Positions 28,121 through 36,813 of a stretch of DNA of 64,000 bases are shown piece after piece. Under the pieces are notes generated by a model, which had not been told where the DNA came from, ran no database searches, and saw nothing but the letters and a program-made list of their open reading frames with translations. The translations under genes were made by a program, and so were the position numbers. The stretch is from a bacterium (GTDB taxonomy: Bacteria; Chloroflexota; Anaerolineae; Caldilineales; Caldilineaceae), in assembly GCA_016124945.1 (NCBI GenBank), contig WGMT01000063.1:1-64000 (forward strand). Direction: 5' to 3'. How positions within the stretch are numbered: position 1 is the first letter of the stretch; every line of letters starts with the position of its first letter.

Positions 28121-28198
28121 GGATGATGGGATGATGAAGATGATGGGATGATGCCTGTGAAAACATCATCCCGCTCATCCTCATCATCCCATCATCTT
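28121..28198. repeat. GATGATGGGATGATG-type dyad
   Basis: Left-arm units GATGATGGGATGATG occur twice between 28121 and 28152. They are complemented by CATCATCCCGCTCATCCTC and CATCATCCCATCATC to 28198. The dyad fills the gap between the binding-protein gene and the permease pair and could form a hairpin that weakens permease expression. Confidence 0.82.
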
Positions 28199-28200
28199 CT

Positions 28201-29838
28201 TTACTCGCGCACCTTCAAATCACGGAAGGTGAACCAGCCATCCGCACGCGGCGTCCACTCGAAGCGGTCGCTCATGCCGATGACGTTGTCGATCTCGTAG
28301 AGGGTGATGGTGGGGGCATAGTCGATGTAGAATTCCCACCACTCCTCCCAGAGGGCGAGGCGTTCGCCTTCGTCCACCGTTTCGAGGATCTGCTGGCTCA
28401 GCGCGTCCCACTCAGGTACGCAGACGTTGTAGTTCGACTGATTCCAGGCGCAACTGTAGAAGAGCGGCTTCAAGGACGGCCCACAGCCCAGCGTCGTCAT
28501 CATGATGTCGCGGTTGTTGCCGGGGGTGCTCACCTGCTCGGCGTAGGCCGAGTTGTCGAGGACATTCAACTCAACGTCGAAGCCCGCTTCTTCGAGCATG
28601 GCAGCGGCCACTTCGGCCACTTCCTTTTCACCACCGAACTGGAAGGCCGGCGCATCGAAGTAGACAGTGGGGCGGTTGCCGTTGTCTGGATCGTAACCGG
28701 CTTCGATGAGCAACTGCTTCGCCAGTTCAGGATCGTACCACTCGTTGGCCACGTCGACGCCGGCATAGGTGTCGGCAAAGCCTTCGGGGTAGTAGGAGCA
28801 GGCGCGCACCAGGCGAGGATCAGCCGATCCCTGCACTTCGGCCAGCAGGGTGCGATCCAGGGCGTGGCTGACGGCCTGGCGCACTTCCTGGCTCAGCGTG
28901 GCGGGCTGATAACCGGGGAAGGTCTCATCCATTGCGCCCGACTCAGTCTCGTTGCGCAGGTAGAGATGGTGCATGCGGTTCGAGGTGGCGCGAACCAGTT
29001 CTACACCTTCTGCGGTGGCCATCCGTTCCCGATCCGGCACGGGGACGGTGGAGATCATGTCGACCTGGCCGGCCAACAGCGCCGCCACCTGGCTCGACTG
29101 CTCGGGGATGACCTGGTAGATCACGCGGTCCACTTCGGGGCGACCGGCCCAGTAGCCGTCCCACGCTTCGAAGACGTAGCGGTCGCTCTCGGTGAATTCG
29201 GCCAACACATAGGGGCCGGATCCAACGGGATTGCGCGAGAATTCCTCTTCGCCCACTTCTTCCATGTAGCCGGGGGGCAGCAACTGGCAGCCGTTGTAGC
29301 TGATGTCGTACTCGAAGTAGGCGTGCGGACCGTCGGTGATCACATCCACGGTCCACTCGTCCACCACCACAACATCGGCGACGAAGAGCCACTGCGGCTG
29401 CACCATGAAGTCTTCGCGGCTGCGCACACGGTCGATGTTCCACTTGACGGCTTCGGCGTCCAGCGGTTCACCGTTTTGGAAGGTGTTGCCTTCGCGCAGA
29501 TTAAAACGCCAGGTGACATCATCGATGTTTTCCCAGCTTTCGGCGGCCTGCCCGACGTAGCCCGCACCGTCTACCGAGCGCCAGATCAGGCAGTCGTAGA
29601 GCAGGTTGGTGAGCCAGTGGGTCGAGCTAAACCAGGTGACCGGCGCGTCCATGGTGCGGATTGGGCCGGTGTGTGCAAAGACAAACTCAATGGGGCCGTC
29701 GTCTTCGGTGGCGGCGGCTTCCTCGGCGGGCGCGCTGGTGGCGTCAGCCATCGGCGCAGATCCTGTTGGCGCCACCGCCGGCGCACAGGCCGTCAGCAAC
29801 ATCGACAGAATCACCAACAAAAACAGAACTCGCTTCAT
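28201..29838 (-). CDS. ABC transporter substrate-binding lipoprotein (SBP family 5)
   Basis: A 545-aa solute-binding lipoprotein. The true start is ATG 29838, which opens a lipoprotein signal (MKRVLFLLVILSMLLTAC, lipid-modified Cys18) after GGAG. The mature part begins with a low-complexity linker. Family 5 signatures include WSSTHWLTNLLYDCLIW-like lobe-1 residues, the FNLREGNTFQNGEPLDAEAV region (20 residues), YVLAEFTESDRYVFEAWDGYW-type strand and VRQAVSHALDRTLL. It binds oligopeptides or similar ligands on the outer face of the membrane and feeds the DppB/DppC permeases. It is separated from them by a repeat dyad. The frame upstream to 29955 translates another repeat. Confidence 0.9.
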   Translation of the reverse strand: MKRVLFLLVILSMLLTACAPAVAPTGSAPMADATSAPAEEAAATEDDGPIEFVFAHTGPIRTMDAPVTWFSSTHWLTNLLYDCLIWRSVDGAGYVGQAAESWENIDDVTWRFNLREGNTFQNGEPLDAEAVKWNIDRVRSREDFMVQPQWLFVADVVVVDEWTVDVITDGPHAYFEYDISYNGCQLLPPGYMEEVGEEEFSRNPVGSGPYVLAEFTESDRYVFEAWDGYWAGRPEVDRVIYQVIPEQSSQVAALLAGQVDMISTVPVPDRERMATAEGVELVRATSNRMHHLYLRNETESGAMDETFPGYQPATLSQEVRQAVSHALDRTLLAEVQGSADPRLVRACSYYPEGFADTYAGVDVANEWYDPELAKQLLIEAGYDPDNGNRPTVYFDAPAFQFGGEKEVAEVAAAMLEEAGFDVELNVLDNSAYAEQVSTPGNNRDIMMTTLGCGPSLKPLFYSCAWNQSNYNVCVPEWDALSQQILETVDEGERLALWEEWWEFYIDYAPTITLYEIDNVIGMSDRFEWTPRADGWFTFRDLKVRE

Positions 29839-29889
29839 CAAACAGTCTCCTTTCAATAGAGAAATTGAACACGTAGTTAGAAGAGAAAA

Positions 29890-29996
29890 GATGAATGAAG
29901 AATAATGAATGTGTTGAGTCTGCCTCGGGTCATCTTGGTGTGCGATCCCGTACACTACCTAATCTTCATTCATCATTCATTCTTTATTCATCATTT
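29890..29996. repeat. GAATGAAGAATAATG-type dyad
   Basis: GATGAATGAAGAATAATGAA near 29892-29911 is complemented imperfectly by TTCATTCATCATTCATTC and TTTATTCATC up to 29993. The family is close to the dyad at 5788-5869. The spacer (about 29915-29960) contains no motif I recognise. Confidence 0.82.
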
Positions 29997-31145
29997 CTCC
30001 AGTCGGAGGCTATATCGGTGTGCATTGTGCGGCGAAAGACGGACGCCGCCGGTCTCCGTCACCAGGAAGTTGTCGGAAATGAGCAGGCCACGCTCGTTTT
30101 CGAGGACGGTGCCTGGGTGATACGAGAGGACCATGTTGGCCTTCAGCTCGAAATCGGGCGCGGCCAGGTTGCTGGGGCCGTCGCTGCCGTCGAGGCCGGT
30201 ACTGTGACAATCGGGTGTATGTTTGCCCGCCACGGGGAAGCCCAGGCCGCGCAGCGTGGCATCGTTGGCGTCGCCGATCTGGCGCATGGTGTTGCCCGGT
30301 TTGGCCAGCGCCGACGAATTTTCCACGGCGGCGAGGTAGCCGTCAAGCAGGCTTTGCACTGAGTCGGGCAGTTCGATGAACGAAAAGACGGTGGTCATCT
30401 CCAGCCAGTAACCCCACGGCGACTCGTAGACGATCTCGAAGTTGATGATGTCGTCTTCTTTCATGCGCAGGTCTTTGGGCGTGGGGACGGTGTAAGGCGT
30501 CAGATCCAGCGCCACTTTGGTGCGTCCCCAGAAGGCGCCCTGTGCCTTGACATACGCTTCGGCGGCGGCGCAGACTTCCCAGTACTTGGCCCCCACGTAG
30601 GCATGTTCGCGGAAGACATCCAGACTAGCGTCCAGGATGTAGCCGTTCTGCTGGATCGCTTCCAGTTCAAAGGGGGTCTTGATCTGGCGGATGGCGTTGA
30701 AGGCGTCGGTGACCTCCACCATTTCGTAGCCGTCGAGCGCAGCGCTGAACTTTTTGTGATCGCCCAGGCTCATCAGCTTGTTCATGTTGACCATGCCGAT
30801 GCGCTTGCTGCCGCCTGCATAGCCCTTAGCCAGTCTGGCCGTCTCGCCGATGATGTCATCGGGCGAAAGGACGCGGTCTGGATCGGTGGTGGCCTCACGG
30901 CGCGTCCACACCCCCTGGTACGAACTCCAGGCCAGCGCCCACGGCAGGGGATCGTCCACGCCGAGGACGGCATAGCCGGCCCCGCCCCACAGGTGGGCAT
31001 TGGTGATGTAGCGCATGGCCCCCAGCGATCCCGGCGCGCCGCCGCCGATGATGATCAACGCGTCCAGATCCTTGGATCGCATCATCTCCTGCAGCCGTTC
31101 AATCCGCCGGGCAACGTCGCGTTTGAGTCCTTCGTTGGTAAGCAT
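29991..31145 (-). CDS. M24-fold (creatinase/ectoine-hydrolase-like) hydrolase lacking the usual metal ligands
   Basis: A 384-aa pita-bread protein: creatinase-type N-domain (residues about 20-160) followed by an M24 catalytic domain. In metallo-aminopeptidases two Asp, one His and two Glu bind metal. Here the first Asp pair is replaced in FEIVYESPWGYWLEMTTVF, the GHG histidine region reads DCHSTGLDGSDGP, the EPG glutamate is YHPG, and only the last glutamate (LVTETGG) remains. This is the pattern of metal-free members such as creatinase. ATG 31145 follows AGGAGA; the longer frame is repeat-derived. It opens a run with three deacylase-like genes, so it may open a ring or cleave an amide. Confidence 0.78.
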   Translation of the reverse strand: MLTNEGLKRDVARRIERLQEMMRSKDLDALIIIGGGAPGSLGAMRYITNAHLWGGAGYAVLGVDDPLPWALAWSSYQGVWTRREATTDPDRVLSPDDIIGETARLAKGYAGGSKRIGMVNMNKLMSLGDHKKFSAALDGYEMVEVTDAFNAIRQIKTPFELEAIQQNGYILDASLDVFREHAYVGAKYWEVCAAAEAYVKAQGAFWGRTKVALDLTPYTVPTPKDLRMKEDDIINFEIVYESPWGYWLEMTTVFSFIELPDSVQSLLDGYLAAVENSSALAKPGNTMRQIGDANDATLRGLGFPVAGKHTPDCHSTGLDGSDGPSNLAAPDFELKANMVLSYHPGTVLENERGLLISDNFLVTETGGVRLSPHNAHRYSLRLEK

Positions 31146-31149
31146 GTGT

Positions 31150-31297
31150 GTCTCCTGTAAGTGGTGATTGGTGATTTGTGATTGGGGATTAGGTCTCGTC
31201 ATTGGCGGGTGAACTGATGCATCGATGTAGATACCGAGATTAGTGGACATCCATTCGTAGCCTCAGCGGCGCCCAATCACCAGTCACCAGTCATCAA
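31150..31297. repeat. GATTGGTGATTTG-type dyad between hydrolase genes
   Basis: GTGATTGGTGATTTGTGATT near 31162-31181 is complemented imperfectly by AATCACCAGTCACCAGTCATCAATCAC near 31276-31302 (described as AATCACCAGTCACCAG plus ATCAATCAC). The right arm touches the stop codon of the next gene. The centre contains ATCGATG words but no strong stem. Confidence 0.75.
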
Positions 31298-31300
31298 TCA

Positions 31301-32302
31301 CTAAAATGTCGTCAACGCTTCGCCAAACCCAATCTCCTGATACGGCTCGGCGATGATGGTCAAATGCGCGTCTTCGGGGACGACGGGCCAGACTGCGCCG
31401 CTGTGGATCACCACGCCGGCCTTGGGCGCGGTGATGGTTTGCAGCGTCTCGCCGGTGTGGGCGTGGCGCACAATGCCCAGTGCATCGCCCTGGGCTACGG
31501 CCTGCCCGCGCTTGGACGCATCCATGAAGACAAAACCGCGTGCGCCTTCCTGCTTGATGACGTCGAGAATGCGAAGGATCTGTACCCGTTCCACGTCAGC
31601 TTGCAAGGGGCCGTCGATCATCTTCAGGTGACGCATGGCGTTGAGGACGGCGTTGCGCAGCCGCGCCTCGAATTCGTCGCGGAAATCACGCAGGCCCGGT
31701 CCACCGCCCAACCGCACAGACACCACCATCTTGCCGTCGCGCGCCGCTTCGAGGACACTGGAACCATCTTCGGGTTGGCCCACGAGCACCTGGGGCAGTC
31801 CTAGCGCGGCGGCGAGGGCCTGGGCGTGTTGCGATCCCCGCGCGGCGTAGACACCGGCGTACCACTCATAGCCCCACTGCGCGCCGGTGTGTACGTCTAA
31901 AATGGCGGCGGCGCGGCCAATCACCTCGTTGAAATAGGTGTGAACGAGCACTTCGCTCACCGTGCCACGCGGGTTGCCCCGGCCCAACGTCGACAGATCC
32001 TTGTCGTCCCAGATGGCGTTGATCTGCTCGAACTCGAAGCCCGACATGTTGAACATGGGCACCACGAGCAACGTCCCCCGCAGCGTGGACGGGTCGATCT
32101 CTTTCACCAACTGCGGCAACACCGCCGCTGGTTCAATCTCCAATCCACTCACACCCGCCTGCGCCAGCAACACCGGTCCTGGCTGCGTCCCCTGCACAAT
32201 GTGCAGGGGCAATTGCACCGGAAAGTGTCCGTGCGTCTCCGTCGCCGTCAAAAAGCCGAAGGCCTTCTCGCCGGGATTTGCTTCAATTGAACCGATTTTC
32301 AT
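31301..32302 (-). CDS. Aspartoacylase/succinylglutamate-desuccinylase-family protein lacking a zinc ligand
   Basis: A 333-aa member of the M14-like AstE/AspA family. Active members bind zinc through HxxE and a later histidine. Here the first motif is GVSGLEIE, so the ligand histidine is serine while the glutamate remains; the second histidine is kept in LDVHTGAQW. The substrate-binding LNRxFPG stretch is also altered (LSTLGRGN). ATG 32302 overlaps the stop of the upstream paralogue (ATGA, bases 32299-32302), so the two are translationally coupled in near-equal amounts. It may be an inactive partner of that paralogue or use another metal site. The longer frame to 32413 is a shadow of the upstream gene. 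Confidence 0.82.
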   Translation of the reverse strand: MKIGSIEANPGEKAFGFLTATETHGHFPVQLPLHIVQGTQPGPVLLAQAGVSGLEIEPAAVLPQLVKEIDPSTLRGTLLVVPMFNMSGFEFEQINAIWDDKDLSTLGRGNPRGTVSEVLVHTYFNEVIGRAAAILDVHTGAQWGYEWYAGVYAARGSQHAQALAAALGLPQVLVGQPEDGSSVLEAARDGKMVVSVRLGGGPGLRDFRDEFEARLRNAVLNAMRHLKMIDGPLQADVERVQILRILDVIKQEGARGFVFMDASKRGQAVAQGDALGIVRHAHTGETLQTITAPKAGVVIHSGAVWPVVPEDAHLTIIAEPYQEIGFGEALTTF

Positions 32303-33351
32303 GGTTGTTTCCTCCACAGTTCCGGCCCCACATACAGATCCATCGTGCGCCGATCCTCCACCCGATCCACCGTGCCCAGGATGCCCACGGACGTTGCGCC
32401 GATGGTCATCCATTCCTGGCCGCTGGGGATGACGATGGCATCCTGCGTGTTGAGGATCTGGGCCAGTTCGTCGCCGGTGTAGGGGTCGAGCAGCGTGCCG
32501 TAGACCTCACCCGCCTTGACATGCTCGCCAAAGGCGCGGTGACGGATGAACAGCCCGTCCACGTCGGGCTTCCACAGGATGACCCCGGCGTGGTAGATGG
32601 TGCATTCGGGGCAGTCGGCCTCGAAGTCGCCGTCGATCATGCGCAAGGACTTCATCACGTTCCAGATGCCCCGTTCGGCCACGGCGATGTTCTCGGCGCC
32701 ATTCTTGACCCAGCCGGTGCCGCCGCCCAATTCCAACGTGATTTGGGCCACGCCCGCGTTTTCAATCGCTTCTTTGGCCTTGTTCGCCCCAAAGGCGTTG
32801 GCCGGGAAGAAGGCCCCCCGATCCAGCCCAAAGGCCACCACCAATTTGCGGCGGATCTGCTCAATGCGTGTCGGGTTGGCCGGGTCCCCTTCCTCACTAA
32901 AGAGGACGTAACGCTCGTAGGCCGTGCGCCCCCCCGCATGGAAATCCACCAGCACGTCCGCCTGGGCAATGACCTCTTTGAAATAGGCGTAGGCCACCTG
33001 ATCCGACACACTGCCCCGCGCGTTGCCGGGGAAGAGGCGGCTGATGTCTTTGCCGTCGAGGCGCGATCCCCGTTCGGCCAGGTCGAAACCGGCGCGGTTG
33101 ACCACCGGCACCAGGATCACATTGCCGCGCAGCCCCACCGGGTTCAACTGCCCCACCACATTCAAAATCGCAATCGATCCAATGATCTCGGTACCGTGGA
33201 TCGCGCCCTGCACCAACAGCGTCGGCCCTGGTTCCGTCCCCGCGAAGAGATGCACCGGGATCGACGGTCTGATCCCCGACCGCGACGCCGCCACTTCCAA
33301 ATAGCCGAACGCATGCTCGCCCGGCGCAACTTCAATCGATCCAACACGCAT
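32299..33351 (-). CDS. Aspartoacylase/succinylglutamate-desuccinylase-family hydrolase
   Basis: A 350-aa family member with the complete zinc site: H and E in QGAIHGTEIIG and the later H in LVDFHAGG. The arginine-containing substrate loop reads DGKDISRLFPGN, close to the family LNRxFPG motif. Such enzymes remove an acyl group from N-acylated amino acids or diamines, for example N-acetyl-diaminobutyrate, N-succinylglutamate or N-acetylaspartate. The coupling with the downstream His-less paralogue suggests a hetero-oligomer. A CCTCC/GGAGG ribosome site precedes ATG 33351. The compound deacylated is unknown. Confidence 0.85.
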   Translation of the reverse strand: MRVGSIEVAPGEHAFGYLEVAASRSGIRPSIPVHLFAGTEPGPTLLVQGAIHGTEIIGSIAILNVVGQLNPVGLRGNVILVPVVNRAGFDLAERGSRLDGKDISRLFPGNARGSVSDQVAYAYFKEVIAQADVLVDFHAGGRTAYERYVLFSEEGDPANPTRIEQIRRKLVVAFGLDRGAFFPANAFGANKAKEAIENAGVAQITLELGGGTGWVKNGAENIAVAERGIWNVMKSLRMIDGDFEADCPECTIYHAGVILWKPDVDGLFIRHRAFGEHVKAGEVYGTLLDPYTGDELAQILNTQDAIVIPSGQEWMTIGATSVGILGTVDRVEDRRTMDLYVGPELWRKQP

Positions 33352-33402
33352 AAAAACCTCCTTAGCCCTTCAAACATCTCTGAAGTTGGAGTCCACTGCA
33401 AA

Positions 33403-33563
33403 ATTCACCACTGCAAAATTCACCGCAAAGGCGCAAAGAACGCAAAGTTTCCAGAAAAAGAGGGAATTACCTTCCTCGATTCGTTGATGCTTCTCTGCTC
33501 TTCTTCTCTGCTATTTTTCTTTGCCGTTCTTCTTTGCGCCCTTTGCGCCTTTGCGGTGAAACC
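33403..33563. repeat. CCGCAAAGGCGCAAAGA-type dyad
   Basis: TTCACCGCAAAGGCGCAAAG begins at 33419 after a short tandem of CACTGCAAAATT. It is complemented by CTTTGCGCCTTTGCGGTGAA near 33542-33561. The core word CCGCAAAGGCGCAAAGA is the same as in the dyad at 49941-50056, so two gaps 16 kb apart share this family. Confidence 0.88.
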
Positions 33564-33567
33564 TCTT

Positions 33568-35559
33568 TTAAAGGTGCTTCTCAAACCACCCACCGATCCG
33601 TCTCAACCGTTCAATCCGATTCCCGGGCCGCCCGCCGCGCGACAGGCCATGATTTTCACCTTCAAAGATGACCAATTCCACCTCGCGGCCCAGCCAGCGC
33701 AGGGCGGCGAAGAGCTGCTCCGCCTGCTCCAGAGGACAGCGATGATCTTCGGTGCTGTGGACGATGAGCAACGGTGTGTGGATCTGTTCGGCGTAGGCAA
33801 TCGGCGACTGCCGCCACACCGCTTCGAGGCTGCTCCACGGCGTGTCGCTGGTTTCGCCCAGTGTGCATTCGGGGCCAATGTCCGACGTGCCGAACATGCT
33901 GATCTGGTTGACGATGGATCGTTGTGTCACCGCTGCCTTGAAGCGATCCGTGTGGCCGACGATCCAGTTGGTCATAAAGCCGCCGCAACTGCCGCCGGTG
34001 ACGCCCAACCGGTCGCCGTCTACGTAGGGGCGTGAGATCAACTCGTCCACGCCCAACATGATCTCTTCGTAGTCTTTGCCGCCCTGATCGCCTTCGCTGG
34101 CGCGGGTCCAATCCTGGCCGTAGCCTGCCGTGGTGCCGCGCTGGTTGAAGTAGGCCACCACAAAGCCCGCCGCGGCCAAACACTGAAACTCGTGGTTGAA
34201 ATCCCACGAAAACATGGAACAGTGGACATACACAATCGTGGGGTAGCGCTGGGTTGGGTCGAAATTCGGCGGCTTGAGCACCCAGGCGTGCACCTTCGCC
34301 CCGTCCACACCGTCGTACCAATACGATTCCGGCGTCGACAGTGTGTGGTCGCGCAGCCACGGGTTTAACGCCGTCAACTTGGTCGACTTGCCACCCTGCC
34401 ACACGTACAAATCGCCAGGACTTGCCGGATCGGCCAACCCATACAGGACACGATCCCCGGCGATTGGGCTGTACTCGAAGGCGACGTTGTCCCCTTCCAC
34501 AAGCCGCTCGGTCGTGCCGTCTACGTCGATGCGATAGAGGTTGACGCCGCCCTGTTCGGTAAGCAGGTAGTAGATCCAGCGGTCGCCGTGGGGCCAGCGC
34601 ACGGTGATGTTGGCCAGCCCGGCCCGCTGATCGGCCACAGCGTAGTTGCCCACTTCCTCCTTCAAATCCGGATCGAGGGGCCGCGCCGTGCGCGCAGTCA
34701 CGTCGGCCACAAAGGGCGTCATGAAAATGCGACGATTCACCGGCGTGGGCTGGTTGTGACCGGCGAAAGCGATGAAGCGATCTCCATCGCCCCAGGCCGG
34801 GCTGCGCATCGCACCCTGCCAGCCGGGGATCAACAACTGCGCGCCGCCGTCTGGGTAGTCGCAGACGAAGATCTGTCCCTGGCCCAGTTCGGTGTTCTGC
34901 TCACGCGCCAACCCCACAAAGGCGATGCGTTCGCCCGATCCGCTCCACTTCGGCTCCGAAAAGTCGATCTCGCTATTGGTCACCTGTACCAGATCGCCTG
35001 TTGCCACTTCCAGCACCCAGATCTGCGTGTAGCGGTCATGCACCCAGCCGGCGCCGTCCATCTTGTAGCGCAGGCGGCGGATCACCCGGATCGTCGGCGC
35101 AGGGATACCGGGGCGCGGTCCCTGATCTTCGGGGTGGCGCATGGGCGTCCAGCGCACGCCCACGATTTTGGTGCTGTCGGCGCTCCAATCCAGGCCGCTC
35201 ATCCCCGCCCCGGGCAGGGGAAAGCGACGGATCTGATCGGGTGCGTGGATTGCATTGAGCACGCAGAGCGTGTTGACGCCGTCCTCGCTCCAGGCAAAGG
35301 CCAATTTCGCCCCGTCCCGGCTCCACGCCGGCGAGGACGCCTGACCGCTGCCGGTTGTCACCTTGCGCGGCATCGCCTCGTCTAGCTTGCGCACGTAGAG
35401 GTGGGTCACATAGCCGTTGATCTCGGCGCTGGGTTGCTTCACCGTGTAGGCTGCAAAAGTCCCCGTCGGGTCCAGCGTCAGATCCACCGCCCAGCGGAAC
35501 TTGAGCAAATCTTCGGGGATCAGCCCGCGGCGGCTCTGGTTGAGATTTTCACTGTTCAT
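33568..35559 (-). CDS. S9-family serine peptidase (prolyl oligopeptidase/acylaminoacyl-peptidase type)
   Basis: A 663-aa cytoplasmic peptidase. Residues 1 to about 400 form a beta-propeller with WSRDGAKLAF- and WSGSGERIAF-type blades. The C-terminal alpha/beta-hydrolase holds the triad: Ser524 in GGSCGG, Asp605 in STEDHRCP and His637 in ENHG. The nucleophile elbow has cysteine where most relatives have tyrosine (GGSYGG). Members cut short peptides or release N-acylated residues. Placement among three N-deacylase-type genes and peptide ABC genes suggests degradation of acylated peptides. ATG 35559 follows AAGGAAG. Confidence 0.9.
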   Translation of the reverse strand: MNSENLNQSRRGLIPEDLLKFRWAVDLTLDPTGTFAAYTVKQPSAEINGYVTHLYVRKLDEAMPRKVTTGSGQASSPAWSRDGAKLAFAWSEDGVNTLCVLNAIHAPDQIRRFPLPGAGMSGLDWSADSTKIVGVRWTPMRHPEDQGPRPGIPAPTIRVIRRLRYKMDGAGWVHDRYTQIWVLEVATGDLVQVTNSEIDFSEPKWSGSGERIAFVGLAREQNTELGQGQIFVCDYPDGGAQLLIPGWQGAMRSPAWGDGDRFIAFAGHNQPTPVNRRIFMTPFVADVTARTARPLDPDLKEEVGNYAVADQRAGLANITVRWPHGDRWIYYLLTEQGGVNLYRIDVDGTTERLVEGDNVAFEYSPIAGDRVLYGLADPASPGDLYVWQGGKSTKLTALNPWLRDHTLSTPESYWYDGVDGAKVHAWVLKPPNFDPTQRYPTIVYVHCSMFSWDFNHEFQCLAAAGFVVAYFNQRGTTAGYGQDWTRASEGDQGGKDYEEIMLGVDELISRPYVDGDRLGVTGGSCGGFMTNWIVGHTDRFKAAVTQRSIVNQISMFGTSDIGPECTLGETSDTPWSSLEAVWRQSPIAYAEQIHTPLLIVHSTEDHRCPLEQAEQLFAALRWLGREVELVIFEGENHGLSRGGRPGNRIERLRRIGGWFEKHL

Positions 35560-35584
35560 GATCTTCCTTGTCGGAGTAGAACGC

Positions 35585-35663
35585 AGAATAGAACGCAGAT
35601 TGGGCGGATAAAACGGATTAAATCTGGAAATCCGCCCAGATCAGCCCAATCCGCGTTCTATTC
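35585..35663. repeat. GAATAGAACGCAGATTGGGC-type dyad
   Basis: GAATAGAACGCAGATTGGGC at 35588-35607 is complemented by GCCCAATCCGCGTTCTATTC ending at 35663 with one mismatch (A to G). An inner GGCGGAT / ATCCGCC pair extends the stem. The right arm ends directly at the stop codon of the next gene on the minus strand. Confidence 0.88.
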
Positions 35664-36668
35664 CTATCTCTGTGGGATTAGATCGGTCACCGTCTTCTCG
35701 ACGACGCCGAAGAAACAGCACCATTGGCCTTCGAGGATCGAGGCGCGCGAGCGCAGGCCGAAGATGACGCCGTCTTTGGGCGCTTTGACTTCGGCGGCGA
35801 CGTCGCCGTAGAGGTTGTAGATCTTGCCCAGCACCGTGCCTTCGGGCAGTTCCGTCTCGAAGGGGATGCCGGCGGTGCCGACAAACATGCCCGACGCCGG
35901 GGCCAGCAGCGCGATCTGGTAGCCCATGCGCCAGGCAGGGGCGTAGTGGGCCTCGCCTTCGATCATGCCAAAGTGGCGCATGACGTTGAGGTAGCCGTCG
36001 GCGAGATCCTGGGCGATGGCGTGGAAGTCGCCGGTAAGCAGACGGCAGTTGCCGCCCAGTTCCACGGTGACGCCGCCCTTGCCCAGGCCGCCCATCATCG
36101 AGCTGGGGTTGCCGCTGCCCGTGGGGCTGCTGAAGACCAGCGTCCAGTTCGGCCCCATGGCCGCGGCCAGTTCGCGGCTGATGGCGTTGTCGCTGGCGAA
36201 GATCATGTGGGCCAGGTATGAGTGTTCGCCGCCGGAGTGGGTGGCAATCTGCAAATCGCAGGTGGCCTTCATCGCTTCCCAGTGGGCCGCTGCCGCCCGT
36301 TCGGTGGGGTAGCCGTTGGCCTTGCCAGGGTAGCTGCGGTTCATGTCATAGGCAAAGGTGTCCAGTGGATCGCCGCGGGTGCCTGCCTCAAACGCGTTCA
36401 CGTTCATCACCGGCACCGCCACAATGGTGCCACGCAGCTTGCTCACGTCCACTGCTTGCAGCGCCAGGAAGATCGAAAAGGGACCTTCCGGCTCGTCGCC
36501 GTGCGTCGCCCCGTTGATCCAGAGGCAGGGGCCGTCCTCGACGCCGCGGTAGACAATAATCGGAATCTCGCGGGCGTTCCCGGCCATGTCTTGCCCAATC
36601 GGAATCCCGCCCCGCTTCACCTCGCCGGGCATGGCTTCGACGTTGCCGACTTTGAAAGGTGTGGTCAT
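35664..36668 (-). CDS. Third aspartoacylase/succinylglutamate-desuccinylase-family hydrolase
   Basis: A 334-aa member with an intact zinc site: NGATHGDEPEG supplies His and Glu, and QIATHSGGEHSY supplies the third ligand. The substrate loop YDMNRSYPGK keeps the arginine. It is only distantly like the pair at 31301-33351, so the three are not recent copies. The gene is flanked on both sides by GAATAGAACGC dyads. ATG 36668 is preceded by GGAGG on the minus strand. The acyl substrate is unknown; the cluster also encodes an amidohydrolase and an aminotransferase, which fits stepwise removal of acyl and amino groups. Confidence 0.87.
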   Translation of the reverse strand: MTTPFKVGNVEAMPGEVKRGGIPIGQDMAGNAREIPIIVYRGVEDGPCLWINGATHGDEPEGPFSIFLALQAVDVSKLRGTIVAVPVMNVNAFEAGTRGDPLDTFAYDMNRSYPGKANGYPTERAAAAHWEAMKATCDLQIATHSGGEHSYLAHMIFASDNAISRELAAAMGPNWTLVFSSPTGSGNPSSMMGGLGKGGVTVELGGNCRLLTGDFHAIAQDLADGYLNVMRHFGMIEGEAHYAPAWRMGYQIALLAPASGMFVGTAGIPFETELPEGTVLGKIYNLYGDVAAEVKAPKDGVIFGLRSRASILEGQWCCFFGVVEKTVTDLIPQR

Positions 36669-36708
36669 GATCTCCTCCTTTCGTGTGTGGATTTCTTTGC
36701 AGATTCGG

Positions 36709-36810
36709 AATAGAACGCGGATTGGGCGGATTTAGCGGATGAAACGGATTAAATCCCAATAAATCCGCTGGGATCCGCCTAATCCGCTCAATCCGCGTTC
36801 TATTCCCGCT
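36709..36810. repeat. Second GAATAGAACGCGGATTGGGC dyad
   Basis: GAATAGAACGCGGATTGGGC at about 36709-36728 is complemented, with one mismatch, by GCTCAATCCGCGTTCTATTC ending at 36805. Tandem GGATTTAGCGGAT units lie between. Same family as 35585-35663. It starts close to the stop codon of the amidohydrolase gene. Confidence 0.88.
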
Positions 36811-36813
36811 ACC

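Noticed and set aside
29839..29955. N-terminal extension of the binding lipoprotein
   Set aside because: It is repeat-derived and would bury the clear lipoprotein signal that begins at 29838.
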